64,000 bases of DNA from Pirellula staleyi DSM 6068 (GCF_000025185.1 NC_013720.1:3162001-3226000); one strand, 5' to 3'. Positions 18,203 through 27,384 are shown, numbered from the stretch's first letter. The notes: a model not told the origin generated them from the sequence alone. Numbers and translations are program-made.

Positions 18203-18730
18203 CTACTGATTCGGTCCGCCGTGGACAGGCTCGGCGATGACTTTCGACTCAGCAACGGCAGTGGGGTTGAGGGTCGAACGGCCCCAGGCCACTTCCAGTG
18301 GAAGTCGCGAGAAGTCGACAATGCAACCATCGCGGCTGTAGCAGCTCAGATCGTGCGTGGCTCCCATGAAAATGCAATCGACCGGGCAGGGCTCGACGCA
18401 CAATGCACAAAACATGCACTTCGAATAATCGATGGCAAAACCGGTGATTTTGAAGCCTTTGCTCCCCTCGACCCGCTCTTTACCGATGTAAATGCAGTCG
18501 ACCGGGCAAGCCTTGGCGCACTGGTCGCAGGCGATGCAGGTGGTGAGGTCGTAGCGATGAAAACCACGATAGCGGGCCGCCACCGGCACGGGCTTTTCGG
18601 GGTACTCAAAACGCTCGGTGAATGTGCCACGCTCAGGCTGATAGGTGATAAGCCAATAGCGGAGCGTGACATACATACCGTGGCCGACGGTGTAGACAGC
18701 CAGATAGATGTTTCGCAGCCAATCCCACAT
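18203..18730 (-). CDS. nuoI: NADH-quinone oxidoreductase subunit I (complex I), 2[4Fe-4S] ferredoxin-like
   Basis: 175 residues. It carries clusters N6a and N6b in complex I, passing electrons toward NuoB. Two complete cluster motifs are seen: [12 protein letters not shown] followed by VDCIYIG, and [12 protein letters not shown] followed by VDCIFMG. The N-terminal amphipathic/membrane-facing helix ([22 protein letters not shown]) and 'RYRGFHRYD' are typical of NuoI. It is the first gene of the leftward run toward nuoD. A free-standing ferredoxin is excluded by the NuoI-specific N-terminus. Confidence 0.93.
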   Translation of the reverse strand: MWDWLRNIYLAVYTVGHGMYVTLRYWLITYQPERGTFTERFEYPEKPVPVAARYRGFHRYDLTTCIACDQCAKACPVDCIYIGKERVEGSKGFKITGFAIDYSKCMFCALCVEPCPVDCIFMGATHDLSCYSRDGCIVDFSRLPLEVAWGRSTLNPTAVAESKVIAEPVHGGPNQ

Positions 18731-19515
18731 AGGAAGTGATCTTCAGCAAGCTGTTGCAGCTACGCGGGTTCGGAAGAACCTTCGTGGCAGCATGGTTGGT
18801 AACAGGCGCATTTTTGCCGATCGACTTAGCCGATTATAGGCGGCTGGCGATGGTCCGCAAGCGAGGGTGCTGGCAACGGAATTCCACAAAATCTACCAGT
18901 GCGCGATCGGTTTCCGCACAATCGAGCACACTGACGCAGCTCGCCAAATTCGTCCACTGAAGCCGTAGCTGTCGAAGATACTGATCACAGAACCTCCGAA
19001 AGATGGTTTTACAATTGTAGTTTCGACAGGCTTTTCGAGGGTGCATCGGCGGTTGTGGGGTGAAAACGAATTTCACCGCGAGTTGTCTGGCATAATGGAA
19101 CTACAGATACCACCTGAAGTAGCGTGCTCGCTAGCGATGGGGGCTTGAATGCTAGCAGATTTTTGGCTGATGCCGCCGAATGTTCCAGGCGTCAAGTCGC
19201 ATGCTATTGGCAGATCGAGAGTTAGGGCGAGAAATGAACTTAGTCAGCTGGGTGTTAAATGGGGCAGTTCTTGCCTTTTGTATCGGGCGCTTTTCCAATA
19301 ATTTTTCGAATTCCCAAGCTTCTGGCGCTTGAATTCTTGACTGGCAGTTTTCGCGATCCACAATAAAACGAAGGCCTACCTTAAACTTGTCCTCTTCGGA
19401 CAGGTAGCGCCTCCTCGCTCGATGGTCCGCTAGCAATTTTGATCAGCGTCTAGCAAATCATTCTCAAGCGTGAGGGGATGCGGCAGGAATCGCTCCGGTA
19501 CGGAAGGAACGCGCC
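18731..19515. other. Long intergenic region upstream of nuoI and csrA
   Basis: About 785 bases between divergent genes, more AT-rich than its surroundings. It should hold the promoters of the nuo run and of csrA. Short frames on both strands (for example 18834-19076 and 19152-19436, minus) lack ribosome sites and family motifs. A TTGACT hexamer near 19337 with ACAATA 17 bases downstream is a weak promoter candidate toward csrA. Confidence 0.4.
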
Positions 19516-19713
19516 ATGTTGGTGCTATCACGGAAAAAGAACGAGAGTATCGTCATCAACAACGACATCACGATTGTGGTGGTCGAGATTCGCGGCGACA
19601 AAGTACGTCTGGGAGTTGAAGCTCCTAAGGAAGTGCCAGTCCACCGCCGCGAGGTCTACGATGCCATTAAGCGTGCCGAAGCTGGTGAGTCGGCTCCCAA
19701 GCCGGCTGAATAG
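19516..19713 (+). CDS. csrA: Carbon storage regulator CsrA
   Basis: 65 residues. MLVLSRKKNESIVINNDITIVVVEI and VRLGVEAPKEVPVHRREVYDAI are the near-invariant CsrA core, including the RNA-binding Leu4/Arg6 and the Arg44 region (VHRREV). The dimeric protein binds GGA motifs near ribosome sites and controls translation and mRNA stability. GGAAGGAACG just before the ATG is a strong ribosome site and itself contains two GGA triplets, which would allow autoregulation; this is inference. The C-terminal tail (GESAPKPAE) is unconserved. It stands alone, without fliW nearby. Confidence 0.96.
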   Translation: MLVLSRKKNESIVINNDITIVVVEIRGDKVRLGVEAPKEVPVHRREVYDAIKRAEAGESAPKPAE

Positions 19714-20075
19714 TTTCGGGGCATTGCACGTAGGCCCTGTCGCTGCATCTTGTTGTAAGCGAGAGGGTTAGCGTATTCGTTCGTATGCGTTCCCAGAGGC
19801 TTGCCTACCAATCTGCCAGTTCAGCACCCCTCGATTGCTGCTGGCCTTCGGTTATTGTTCGCCCACCTGTTTTTTAAAAAAAACGTGCACCGTCCGTGAA
19901 CTCACAAGCCCATTTGCGGGTCTCTTGGTCGGATGGAAGAGAAGATCGTCGATGCAGGCTGTACTGCATCCCCTTGACGATCAGAACATCTCTGTCGTAT
20001 ATCAAAGGCTTGCTGAACAGCGGGTTCCGCAGTTGCCGATAACTGTTGGAGTACTCGCTGGTTTGCATTTTAGAC
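19714..20075. other. Intergenic region between csrA and tRNA-Glu
   Basis: About 360 bases with no protein-like frame. Presumably carries the tRNA promoter; a TTGGAG-N17-TTTAGA pair ends right at the tRNA and is too close to be convincing. Confidence 0.4.
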
Positions 20076-20148
20076 GGCCCCATCGTCTAGAGGCCTAGGA
20101 CATCGCCCTTTCACGGCGGTAACAGGGGTTCGAATCCCCTTGGGGTCA
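20076..20148 (+). tRNA. tRNA-Glu (anticodon TTC)
   Basis: A 73-base cloverleaf: acceptor stem GGCCCCA / TGGGGTC, D arm with TCTAGAGGCCTAGGA, anticodon stem-loop TCGCC-CTTTCAC-GGCGG with anticodon TTC, and T arm AGGGG-TTCGAAT-CCCCT. The sequence closely resembles bacterial tRNA-Glu. The CCA end is not encoded and must be added. A strong terminator follows within ten bases, so this is a single-tRNA transcript. Confidence 0.96.
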
Positions 20149-20156
20149 GTTTTTCG

Positions 20157-20194
20157 AAACCGCTGCGGAGTGAATCGCTCCACAGCGGTTTTTT
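20157..20194 (+). terminator. Rho-independent terminator after tRNA-Glu
   Basis: AAACCGCTG pairs with CAGCGGTTT, with an inner GGAG/CTCC pairing, followed by a T run. It lies immediately downstream of the tRNA and upstream of the ferrochelatase gene. Confidence 0.9.
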
Positions 20195-20356
20195 CGTGCG
20201 CTCACCGAGTCGCGCTCGCCCCGCACCGTTGCTTTTGGTCCGCACGAATCTAAAGTGCGGGGATGATTTAGTGGCCAGTGTCTCATCCCAGCGGCACTGG
20301 CGATTCCTCTACAATCGTGCTCAGCAACCTTTGTCTCAGGCAGCGGAGAATTTCTA

Positions 20357-21409
20357 GTGGCGGCCAACTACGACGCGTTCCTGCTTATTTCCTTCGGTGG
20401 TCCCGAGGGACCCGACGATGTGATGCCGTTTCTCGAAAACGTGCTCCGTGGCAAGAACGTCCCGCGTGAGCGGATGCTCGAAGTGGCTGAGCACTACAAC
20501 CATTTCGGTGGCGTGAGCCCGATCAACAGCCAATGCCGCGAGTTGCTCGAGGCGTTGAAAGTGGAGTTTGCTGCGAGCGGTGTCAACTTGCCCATCTACT
20601 GGGGCAACCGCAACTGGACACCCATGCTCCGCGACACCATGGAGCAGATGAAGAAGGATGGAGTGAAGCGGGCGATTGCTTTTTTCACGTCGGCCTACAG
20701 CAGCTACAGCGGCTGTCGCCAGTATCGCGAAAACATCATGACCGCTCAGCAAGAGGTGGGAGAAGGGGCACCTGCAGTCGACAAGCTGCGCGTCTTTTTC
20801 AACCATCCTGGCTTTATCGAGCCGATGATTGCTCGCACGCGCGATGCGATTGCAAAGTTGCCCCCCGAGAAGCAATCGGGGGTAAAGATTCTCTTCACCG
20901 CTCATAGCATTCCGATGGGGATGGCGACGAATTGCCGCTATGAAGTGCAGCTCAGCGAGGCCTCGCGACTGGTGGCCGAAGGGGTAAACATTCCCGACTG
21001 GAAACTGGTGTATCAGAGCCGCAGTGGACCTCCGTCGCAGCCGTGGCTCGAGCCTGATGTGTCCGATGCACTGGCCACTATTGCTGCCGAGCATCCAGGA
21101 GCCGGTGTTGTCGTCGTGCCGATCGGATTTATTTCCGATCACATGGAAGTGATGTTCGACCTCGATGAGGAAGCGATGCACAAAGCAGGCGAGCTAGGCC
21201 TCTCGATGGTGCGTGCTGCAACCGTGGGAAGTGATCCACAGTTTGTGCAGATGATTCGCCAGTTGGTGGTTGAGCGGATGAGCGACAATCCCGAACGTTT
21301 GGTGCTTGGGCAATTGCCGCCGAATCACGATGTTTGCCCGGCAGATTGCTGTAAGTATGAGCCGGTTCGGCCACCGATGGGGGCTGGACGACCAGCAGCG
21401 AGGCCGTAA
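20357..21409 (+). CDS. hemH: Ferrochelatase
   Basis: 350 residues. It inserts ferrous iron into protoporphyrin IX or coproporphyrin III. Conserved features: LLISFGGPEGPDDVMPFLENV at the N-terminus, 'GGVSPINSQCRELL', the catalytic His in LFTAHSIPM, 'YQSRSGPPSQPWLEPDV' and the metal-side 'GFISDHMEVMFDLDEEA'. The C-terminus carries HDVCPADCCKY, which resembles the Cys motif that ligates a [2Fe-2S] cluster in several bacterial ferrochelatases, with one further Cys (SGCRQY, internal). A GTG start is chosen because GGAGA is placed eight bases upstream. No other haem gene is adjacent; whether the substrate is proto- or coproporphyrin cannot be read by eye. Confidence 0.94.
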   Translation: MAANYDAFLLISFGGPEGPDDVMPFLENVLRGKNVPRERMLEVAEHYNHFGGVSPINSQCRELLEALKVEFAASGVNLPIYWGNRNWTPMLRDTMEQMKKDGVKRAIAFFTSAYSSYSGCRQYRENIMTAQQEVGEGAPAVDKLRVFFNHPGFIEPMIARTRDAIAKLPPEKQSGVKILFTAHSIPMGMATNCRYEVQLSEASRLVAEGVNIPDWKLVYQSRSGPPSQPWLEPDVSDALATIAAEHPGAGVVVVPIGFISDHMEVMFDLDEEAMHKAGELGLSMVRAATVGSDPQFVQMIRQLVVERMSDNPERLVLGQLPPNHDVCPADCCKYEPVRPPMGAGRPAARP

Positions 21410-21429
21410 CGAATTCCGAGCGTTGCGGC

Positions 21430-22611
21430 TCACGGCTGAAGTTCCACGGCGATGGCAACGGCGCCTCCTCCGCCAAGGCAAAGTGTGGCCACGCCTCGCG
21501 AGAGGCCTCGCGCGGCAAGTGCATGAAGCAAAGTGACCACGACCCGTGCACCGCTGCATCCGATGGGGTGTCCCAGGGCAATGGCCCCCCCATGCACGTT
21601 CAGCCGATCGTGCTTGATCGAGAGCCCGCGCATGCAGGCTATGGTTTGAGAAGCAAATGCTTCGTTGATTTCCCACAGATCGACATCGGCGCTGTTCCAC
21701 CGCGCGCGATTGAGCAGCTGATAGACAGCGTCGATAGGGGCTTCAAACAAGTCGCGAGGTGCACGGCTCACGCTGCTGGTGGCCACTATTTTCGCCCGTA
21801 ATGCTCCAGTGGCATGACTAGCGATTTCTTCACTCACCACCACCACTGCAGCTGCTCCGTCGCTGATCTGCGAGGCATTCCCGGCGGTCGTTGTTCCCGC
21901 TGGATCGAACGCGGGACGCAGTCGCGCAAGATCATTTGCAATGATTCCCGGTCGGGGACCTTCGTCGCGATCCACGGTGGTGGTTCCCGATTTCGCCGTG
22001 ATTGAAATCGGTACGATCTCTTTTTGAAAGAGCGCCAGTTCTTGGGCTTTGGCTGCGCGATGATGACTTTCGAGCGCGAAGGCATCGAGTTCTTCGCGCG
22101 CGATCGAATGTTGGGTCGCCAGCCGATCGGCAATGGCTCCCATCGAGAGTTTTTCGGTGGCGCAGGTGAGCCCGTCGTGCTGCAGCGCGTCGAGGAGCGT
22201 GAGGTCGCCAAACTTCACGCCGGTGCGACCTGTGGTTAGCAAATGGGGTGCTCGGCTCATGCTCTCCATGCCGCCCGCCACCACCACGCGCGCATCGCCA
22301 GCACGAATCATTCGAGCGGCTTGCGTAATCGCATCGAGCCCCGAACCGCAAACGCGGTTGATCGTCACCGAGGTTGTCGCGACAGGTAAGCCGGCCAGCA
22401 GCAGCGCTTGGCGCGCGGGGGCTTGTCCCGCACCCGCCTGGAGCACTTGTCCCAGAATCACTTCCTCGACGAGAACAGGATCGATATTCGCATCGGCGAC
22501 AGCAGCGAGCATTGCCATGGAAGCAAGTTCCTGCGCCGAGAAACTTGCGAGTGCGCCGGTAAGTTTTCCCAGAGGTGTTCGGCGTGCCGCAATCAAATAA
22601 GGAGTCGACAT
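21430..22611 (-). CDS. Acetyl-CoA C-acetyltransferase / thiolase
   Basis: 393 residues, normal length for a biosynthetic-type thiolase. The nucleophile Cys is in INRVCGSGLDAI, the catalytic His in NVHGGAIALGHPIGCSGAR, and the second Cys in TLCLGGGGAVA. It condenses two acetyl-CoA to acetoacetyl-CoA, or runs in the degradative direction. The ATG at MSTPYLIAARRTP is chosen: AAGGA lies nine bases upstream and homology begins there. It is divergent from the aldo/keto reductase with 140 bases between. No polyhydroxyalkanoate or mevalonate genes are adjacent, so the pathway is open. Confidence 0.92.
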   Translation of the reverse strand: MSTPYLIAARRTPLGKLTGALASFSAQELASMAMLAAVADANIDPVLVEEVILGQVLQAGAGQAPARQALLLAGLPVATTSVTINRVCGSGLDAITQAARMIRAGDARVVVAGGMESMSRAPHLLTTGRTGVKFGDLTLLDALQHDGLTCATEKLSMGAIADRLATQHSIAREELDAFALESHHRAAKAQELALFQKEIVPISITAKSGTTTVDRDEGPRPGIIANDLARLRPAFDPAGTTTAGNASQISDGAAAVVVVSEEIASHATGALRAKIVATSSVSRAPRDLFEAPIDAVYQLLNRARWNSADVDLWEINEAFASQTIACMRGLSIKHDRLNVHGGAIALGHPIGCSGARVVVTLLHALAARGLSRGVATLCLGGGGAVAIAVELQP

Positions 22612-22751
22612 CGCGAGATTCCTTTCGCCAGTAAGTTTAGCGATCGAGGAGGAGAGGTTTCGCGCAAGCGAACTGACGGCTGCAGGGTACAATCAGCTGC
22701 TATCTGCATTCTACCTGATTGCGCATCTCACCTCGCAGCGGACTATTTCTC

Positions 22752-23738
22752 GTGACCACTCCGACTTCCCCCGTCGAGCGCCGAGAGCTCGGAAAAACAG
22801 GCATTTTTGTATCACCGGTCGCCCTCGGATGCTGGCCAATTGCCGGGATGACGAGTCTGGATGTAAACGACCAGGACAGTTTGGCAACGCTTCAAGCGAC
22901 ACTCGATTCGGGGATCAATTTTCTCGATACCGCCTATTGCTACGGCGCATTTGGCGAGAGTGAAAAGTTGATAGCCGAGGCGATTCGAGGGCGTCGCGAG
23001 AAAGTGGTGATTGCTACGAAGGGTGGATTGCACTGGAAGTCGCCCACCGAGCGAGCCTACGACGGGACCCCACAGAAATTGATCGCCGAGTGCCACGAAA
23101 GCCTTGCGCGACTCGGCACCGACTACATCGACCTGCTGTACCTACATGCCAGTGATCCGAAAACGCCGGTGGAAATTTCAGCCGAGGCGTATGTGGCCCT
23201 GAAATCGGAAGGGAAGATTCGTGCCGTTGGTGTTTCGAATCTCACGCTCGAGCAACTGCAGAAGTTCGCTGCGGTTTGTCCGGTCGATGCCATCCAGCCA
23301 CCTTACAACATGCTGCAACGCGAAATTGAAAACGACTTACTGCCGTACTGTCTCGAGCACTCGATTGCCGTTTGCGTCTACTGGCCTCTGATGAAAGGCT
23401 TGCTGGCTGGCAAGCTTCCGCGTGACTACGTTTTTCGGCCCGGTGATGGCCGCGCAAAGTATCCAATGTTTCAAGGGGAAGAGTGGCTGAAGAATCAGGA
23501 CTTTCTCGATGAACTTCGCGTCATCGCCGCTGAATGCGGAAAAACGGTGGCTCAGCTGGTAGTGAACTGGACGATCCACCAACCTGGGATTACGGTGGCT
23601 TTATGCGGCGCAAAACGCCCCGATCAAATCGCGGAGACCGCCGAAAGCATGGGCTGGAGTCTCTCCGCGTCTCAGATCGAGCGTATCGAAACGGCACTAG
23701 CTCGGCGTGGTTTACCACTCACACGCGGGGCGGTTTAA
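22752..23738 (+). CDS. Aldo/keto reductase
   Basis: 328 residues. The tetrad of the family is present: Asp in GINFLDTAYCYG, Tyr in the same segment, Lys in VIATKGGLH, and His in LLYLHASDP. A TIM-barrel NAD(P)H-dependent oxidoreductase acting on aldehydes, ketones or sugars is expected. 'GVSNLTLEQLQ' and 'VALCGAKRPDQIAETA' resemble the AKR families of plant-type potassium-channel beta subunits and bacterial YqhE/YajO-like members. A GTG start at VTTPTSPVERRELG is preferred; a TTG eleven codons upstream is also open. Cytosolic, no signal peptide. Confidence 0.87.
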   Translation: MTTPTSPVERRELGKTGIFVSPVALGCWPIAGMTSLDVNDQDSLATLQATLDSGINFLDTAYCYGAFGESEKLIAEAIRGRREKVVIATKGGLHWKSPTERAYDGTPQKLIAECHESLARLGTDYIDLLYLHASDPKTPVEISAEAYVALKSEGKIRAVGVSNLTLEQLQKFAAVCPVDAIQPPYNMLQREIENDLLPYCLEHSIAVCVYWPLMKGLLAGKLPRDYVFRPGDGRAKYPMFQGEEWLKNQDFLDELRVIAAECGKTVAQLVVNWTIHQPGITVALCGAKRPDQIAETAESMGWSLSASQIERIETALARRGLPLTRGAV

Positions 23739-23930
23739 CCCCGCAATCTCACTCGGCAAGCCCTGGGCGAAGTCGCTTTGTGTGGCTATCTTAGGGAGAG
23801 CCGAACTGACTCCACCGGGGACATGTTCGGCATTCATTTTGGCAACTTGGTAGACGTTGAACTCGCGCTTCGCACCCGTGGATTGCACGTGGCACGAGCG
23901 TCCCAGTAATCGAGAGAAGCAGCACCCGCT

Positions 23931-24350
23931 ATGCAGTATGGAATTATCAAGTCGGTTTCGTTCGAGCGAGGTTTTGGATTTATCCGGCAGCAGCGAGGTC
24001 TCGACGTCTACTTTCATGCGACCGTGGTCGTCGATCAGGCATTCGAGCGCATCCAGCCCGATCAGCCGGTGAAATACGAACTGGAAAAGCGTGATCGCGA
24101 TGCGCCGAAAGATCCCCGCGAAAAAGGTCCTCGCGCCATCAAGGTCGAGTTGATCGATCGCGTACCGGGAGGCATTCTCGCCCCACCTCCACCAGCACAA
24201 GCTCCCAAACATCATCCCCGCGCCCGTCAGCGAAAGCCGACTTGGCGACGCAGCATTGGCGAGCCTGCTCCCTCCGCCGATGCCCCCGACAGCTCAGGTG
24301 CGGAAGGGGTGACGGACGCAGGCGGATCGGATATACCATCGCAAGAGTGA
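23931..24350 (+). CDS. Cold-shock-domain RNA-binding protein with a disordered tail
   Basis: 139 residues. The N-terminal ~70 residues form a cold-shock domain with the RNP-like motifs GFGFIRQ and DVYFHATVV, then VKYELEKR. The rest is Pro/Arg/Ser-rich and lacks predicted structure (APPPPAQAPKHHPRARQRKP). The protein would bind single-stranded RNA or DNA. It precedes a HEAT-repeat gene by 39 bases, so the two may be co-transcribed. A longer-than-usual tail distinguishes it from 65-70-residue Csp proteins. Confidence 0.85.
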   Translation: MQYGIIKSVSFERGFGFIRQQRGLDVYFHATVVVDQAFERIQPDQPVKYELEKRDRDAPKDPREKGPRAIKVELIDRVPGGILAPPPPAQAPKHHPRARQRKPTWRRSIGEPAPSADAPDSSGAEGVTDAGGSDIPSQE

Positions 24351-24389
24351 TTGGTTTCGATTTCGCAGCGCTTCGTGGGAGTCATCGCG

Positions 24390-24938
24390 ATGAAACTGAC
24401 GATTCCCGTGGCCCTGGCCACGGCACTGATCCTGGGTTCGATGGCTCACGCTGCTGACGACGCTGCCGAAGCATCGGATGCCGCATCGATTTCACAACGT
24501 CACCTCGCAGCGTGGCAATTGGCCTTTGCTGCAACGATCGATCGCCATCAAGTTGAGGCGGCTGTTTCGAGCGACGATGCAGTGATGCGCTACTGGGGCG
24601 CGATGGCCATTTTGCGAACGCCCCGTGATTCAGCCGAGCGAGCTGAGATGCTCCCGCTGGTTCAGCCGCTGCTGGCCGATGCCTCACCAGCCGTGCAAGT
24701 GGTCGCTGCCGAAATCGTCGCTCTTTCGCCCGATTCCAAGGTGGGTATCACGCGGCTCGAGACCCTCAGCCAGCATCCGCAAGAGGCGGTACGCGTGCAG
24801 GTGCTGGCAGCTATCGAGCGACTTGCGGCCCATGCGGAAGTCTTGCGCCCAGTTTTGACCGAGGCGCAGAACGATTCGAGTGAGTACGTGAAACGAATCG
24901 CTAGTCGCACGCTCGCGAAACTTAATCAGCAGCCCTAA
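24390..24938 (+). CDS. Exported HEAT-repeat-like protein
   Basis: 182 residues with a signal peptide (MKLTIPVALATALILGSMAHAADD). The mature part is entirely helical with the spacing of HEAT/PBS-lyase-type repeats: 'DAVMRYWGAMAIL', 'SPAVQVVAAEIVAL', 'EAVRVQVLAAIERL', 'SEYVKRIASRTLAKL'. These are typically protein-binding surfaces. GGGAG lies eight bases before the ATG. Function unknown. In planctomycetes such proteins resemble the C-terminal parts of secreted sulfatases and dehydrogenases, and this could be a detached version. Confidence 0.72.
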   Translation: MKLTIPVALATALILGSMAHAADDAAEASDAASISQRHLAAWQLAFAATIDRHQVEAAVSSDDAVMRYWGAMAILRTPRDSAERAEMLPLVQPLLADASPAVQVVAAEIVALSPDSKVGITRLETLSQHPQEAVRVQVLAAIERLAAHAEVLRPVLTEAQNDSSEYVKRIASRTLAKLNQQP

Positions 24939-25068
24939 AAGCTCGTAGTTCGCCGTGCTGCTTTCTTCGTAATTCTTTCTCGGCCCTCCGGCGAAATGGT
25001 TGAATCGGCTCACACGCCCCGCGATGATTGAGGCAGCCTAACAGCCTCTTCCAGCGAGTGAGCGCGCG

Positions 25069-27384
25069 ATGCCATCTCTTCCGTTCCCTACGTTTCGACC
25101 TCTCTTCTTCGCAGCAATGCATCTCGTCGCCTCGCTGCTGATCGCACAGCAAATACCATCGCTCGGGGCCGAAGCACCTGCACCGGCGAAAACGCCCACC
25201 GATACGACTCCACCCGCCATCGCAGCGGCGAAAGAGCTAGCCACGATGGTGCAAAATCTGGCCCGCGATGCACGCAGCAGTGTGGTGGTTGTCACAGCCA
25301 GTGGACGTGAAGCTAGCGATACGCAGCTCGGCACCGGCTTTATCATCTCGGCCGATGGACTTGTTGCTACGAACTATCACGTCATTGGCGAAGGTCGGCC
25401 ACTGGAAGTTCGCACCGCCGACGGCAAGCAACTCGAAGTCATCGAGATTCACGCGACCGATCGTAATGCTGACTTGGCAGTTTTGCGGGTAAAAGCCGAA
25501 GGACTTCCGTTCCTGAAGCTGGGGGACTCGGCAAAGGTGGCTGAAGGGGAGCCGATTGTAGTGCTTGGGAATCCGCGCGGACTGAGGCACAGCGTGGTGA
25601 GTGGCGTGATCAGTGGCATGCGCGATATCGACGAGGCGGGGCTGAAACAAAAGATGCTGCAAATCGCCATGCCGATCGAGCCTGGCAACAGCGGCGGACC
25701 GGTTCTGAATCTGGCCGGGGAAGTGCTCGGCGTGGTGACAATGAAATCGCTTGTCACCGAGAATCTCGGCTTTGCAATCCAGGTGAGCGATCTGAAGCGA
25801 ATTCTCGAAAATCCCAACTCGCTGCCGATTGCACGCTGGATCTCCATCGGTGCGCTCGACCCCAAGCAGTGGACCACGCTGTTTGGCGCACGTTGGTCGC
25901 AGCGTGGTGGCAAACTCCTCGTCACAGGGCAGGGGAACGGTTTTGGTGGCCGCTCTCTCTGTTTATCGCAAGAGAAACCGCCTGAGCTTCCCTTCGAAGT
26001 TTCGGTAATGGTGAAAATGGACGACGAAGCCGGAGCTGCGGGGCTCGTGTTCCACAGCGATGGCGAGAATCGACACTATGGGTTCTATCCTTCGGCTGGC
26101 AATGTGCGGCTCAGCCGATTTGAAGGCCCCGACGTCTTTAGCTGGCAAGTTCTCTACGACAAACCGACAAAGGCCTATCGCGCGAAGGAGTGGAACACGC
26201 TCAAGGTGCGTGTGGAAGAAGGGGCGATCTCTTGCTTCGTCAATGACGAGCTTGTCACGAAGGTAGAAGATCGCGTCTACACCTCGGGACAGGTGGGACT
26301 TGCCAAATTTCGACAAACTTCGGCTGAATTTCGCCGTTTTCAGGTGGGTAAGAGTGTCCCACGTGCTCTGCCGAGTGAATCGGAGGCGAGTAGCATTCGC
26401 GAGCAAGTGGCGATGATTCCATCGCTACGCGAAATTGTGAGCGAGTCGCTTTCCCCCTTCACCAAGAATGCCAGCGCCAGCGTGCATGTGTTGCGAGACG
26501 AAGCGGCCCGCTTGCGGGCACGTGCCGATGAGCTCACGCGTATCGCAGCAGATGTTCGAACCGCGTCGGTCGTGGAAGAGCTTCGTAAAGTCGCAGGTCC
26601 CGAAGTGGCCGAGGTCGATCTCCTGGCAGCCTCGCTTTGGATTGCCTCGCTCGACGAAGAGGATGTCGACGTCACGGCGTACATCAAGCAAGTCGATCGT
26701 ATGGCAGCGGAGGTAAAGTCCTCTTTCACCGAGAAGCCCGCCGATGACGAAAAGATCACCAAACTCAATCGGCTGTTGTTCGATGAACTCGGATTTCATG
26801 GGAGCAGGGCTGACTATTATCAGCGCGCGAATAGCTACTTCAATCGTGTCCTCGATGATCGCGAAGGATTGCCGATCACCTTATCGGTGCTCTACCTTTC
26901 GCTGGCCAAGCGAATCGATTTGCCGATGGAAGGTGTCGGCATGCCAGGACATTTTCTCGTGCGGCATCGACCCGTCGAAGGGGAGCCGCAACTGCTCGAT
27001 CCGTTTGATCGCGGCGCAAAAATCTCGCGTGAGCAGGCTGCCAAGTTGATGCTCGAAAGCAGCGGTGCTGTGCTGGAAGATGAGCATCTAGTCGCAACGC
27101 CCCACCGGGCCATTGTGGTGCGGATGCTGCAGAACTTGCTAAATCTCGCACAAGGATCGCAAGATCGCGAGGCGATGATCCGCTATCTCGACGCTATGAT
27201 TGCCGTCGACCCAGCCTTGGTTCGCGAACGAGGCTTACGAGCGATTGTTCGTTTCGAAACTGGTCGGAAGCAAGCCGCTGCTATCGATCTCGACTGGTTC
27301 CTCGAAAAGAAACCGGAAGGGATCGACCTCGAGCAAATCGAAAGTATGCGGGCCTTTTTTCTCGAAGATAGCGGAAAGAACTAG
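25069..27384 (+). CDS. Secreted protease fusion: trypsin-like, LamG/DUF1080-like and transglutaminase-like domains
   Basis: 771 residues. A signal peptide (cleavage near LGAEAPA) is followed by a HtrA/DegP-type serine protease domain (about 55-255) with the complete triad: His in ATNYHVIG, Asp in NADLAVLRV, Ser in PGNSGGPVLN. No PDZ domain follows. Next comes a beta-sandwich (about 262-420; PFEVSVMVKMDDEAGAAGLVF, YGFYPSAGNVRLSRF) like DUF1080/LamG-type modules. The C-terminal half (about 470-770) has the SirB1/transglutaminase-like core YYQRANSYFNRVLDDREGLPITLSVLYLSLAKR and GMPGHFLVRH with TPR-like helices. Catalytic Cys of transglutaminases is not seen, Ser standing in its position (LPITLSVLY). 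Role and substrate are unknown. Confidence 0.82.
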   Translation: MPSLPFPTFRPLFFAAMHLVASLLIAQQIPSLGAEAPAPAKTPTDTTPPAIAAAKELATMVQNLARDARSSVVVVTASGREASDTQLGTGFIISADGLVATNYHVIGEGRPLEVRTADGKQLEVIEIHATDRNADLAVLRVKAEGLPFLKLGDSAKVAEGEPIVVLGNPRGLRHSVVSGVISGMRDIDEAGLKQKMLQIAMPIEPGNSGGPVLNLAGEVLGVVTMKSLVTENLGFAIQVSDLKRILENPNSLPIARWISIGALDPKQWTTLFGARWSQRGGKLLVTGQGNGFGGRSLCLSQEKPPELPFEVSVMVKMDDEAGAAGLVFHSDGENRHYGFYPSAGNVRLSRFEGPDVFSWQVLYDKPTKAYRAKEWNTLKVRVEEGAISCFVNDELVTKVEDRVYTSGQVGLAKFRQTSAEFRRFQVGKSVPRALPSESEASSIREQVAMIPSLREIVSESLSPFTKNASASVHVLRDEAARLRARADELTRIAADVRTASVVEELRKVAGPEVAEVDLLAASLWIASLDEEDVDVTAYIKQVDRMAAEVKSSFTEKPADDEKITKLNRLLFDELGFHGSRADYYQRANSYFNRVLDDREGLPITLSVLYLSLAKRIDLPMEGVGMPGHFLVRHRPVEGEPQLLDPFDRGAKISREQAAKLMLESSGAVLEDEHLVATPHRAIVVRMLQNLLNLAQGSQDREAMIRYLDAMIAVDPALVRERGLRAIVRFETGRKQAAAIDLDWFLEKKPEGIDLEQIESMRAFFLEDSGKN

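Noticed and set aside
18834-19436. Two small minus-strand frames upstream of nuoI
   Set aside because: No ribosome sites, no known motifs, unusual composition; treated as intergenic.
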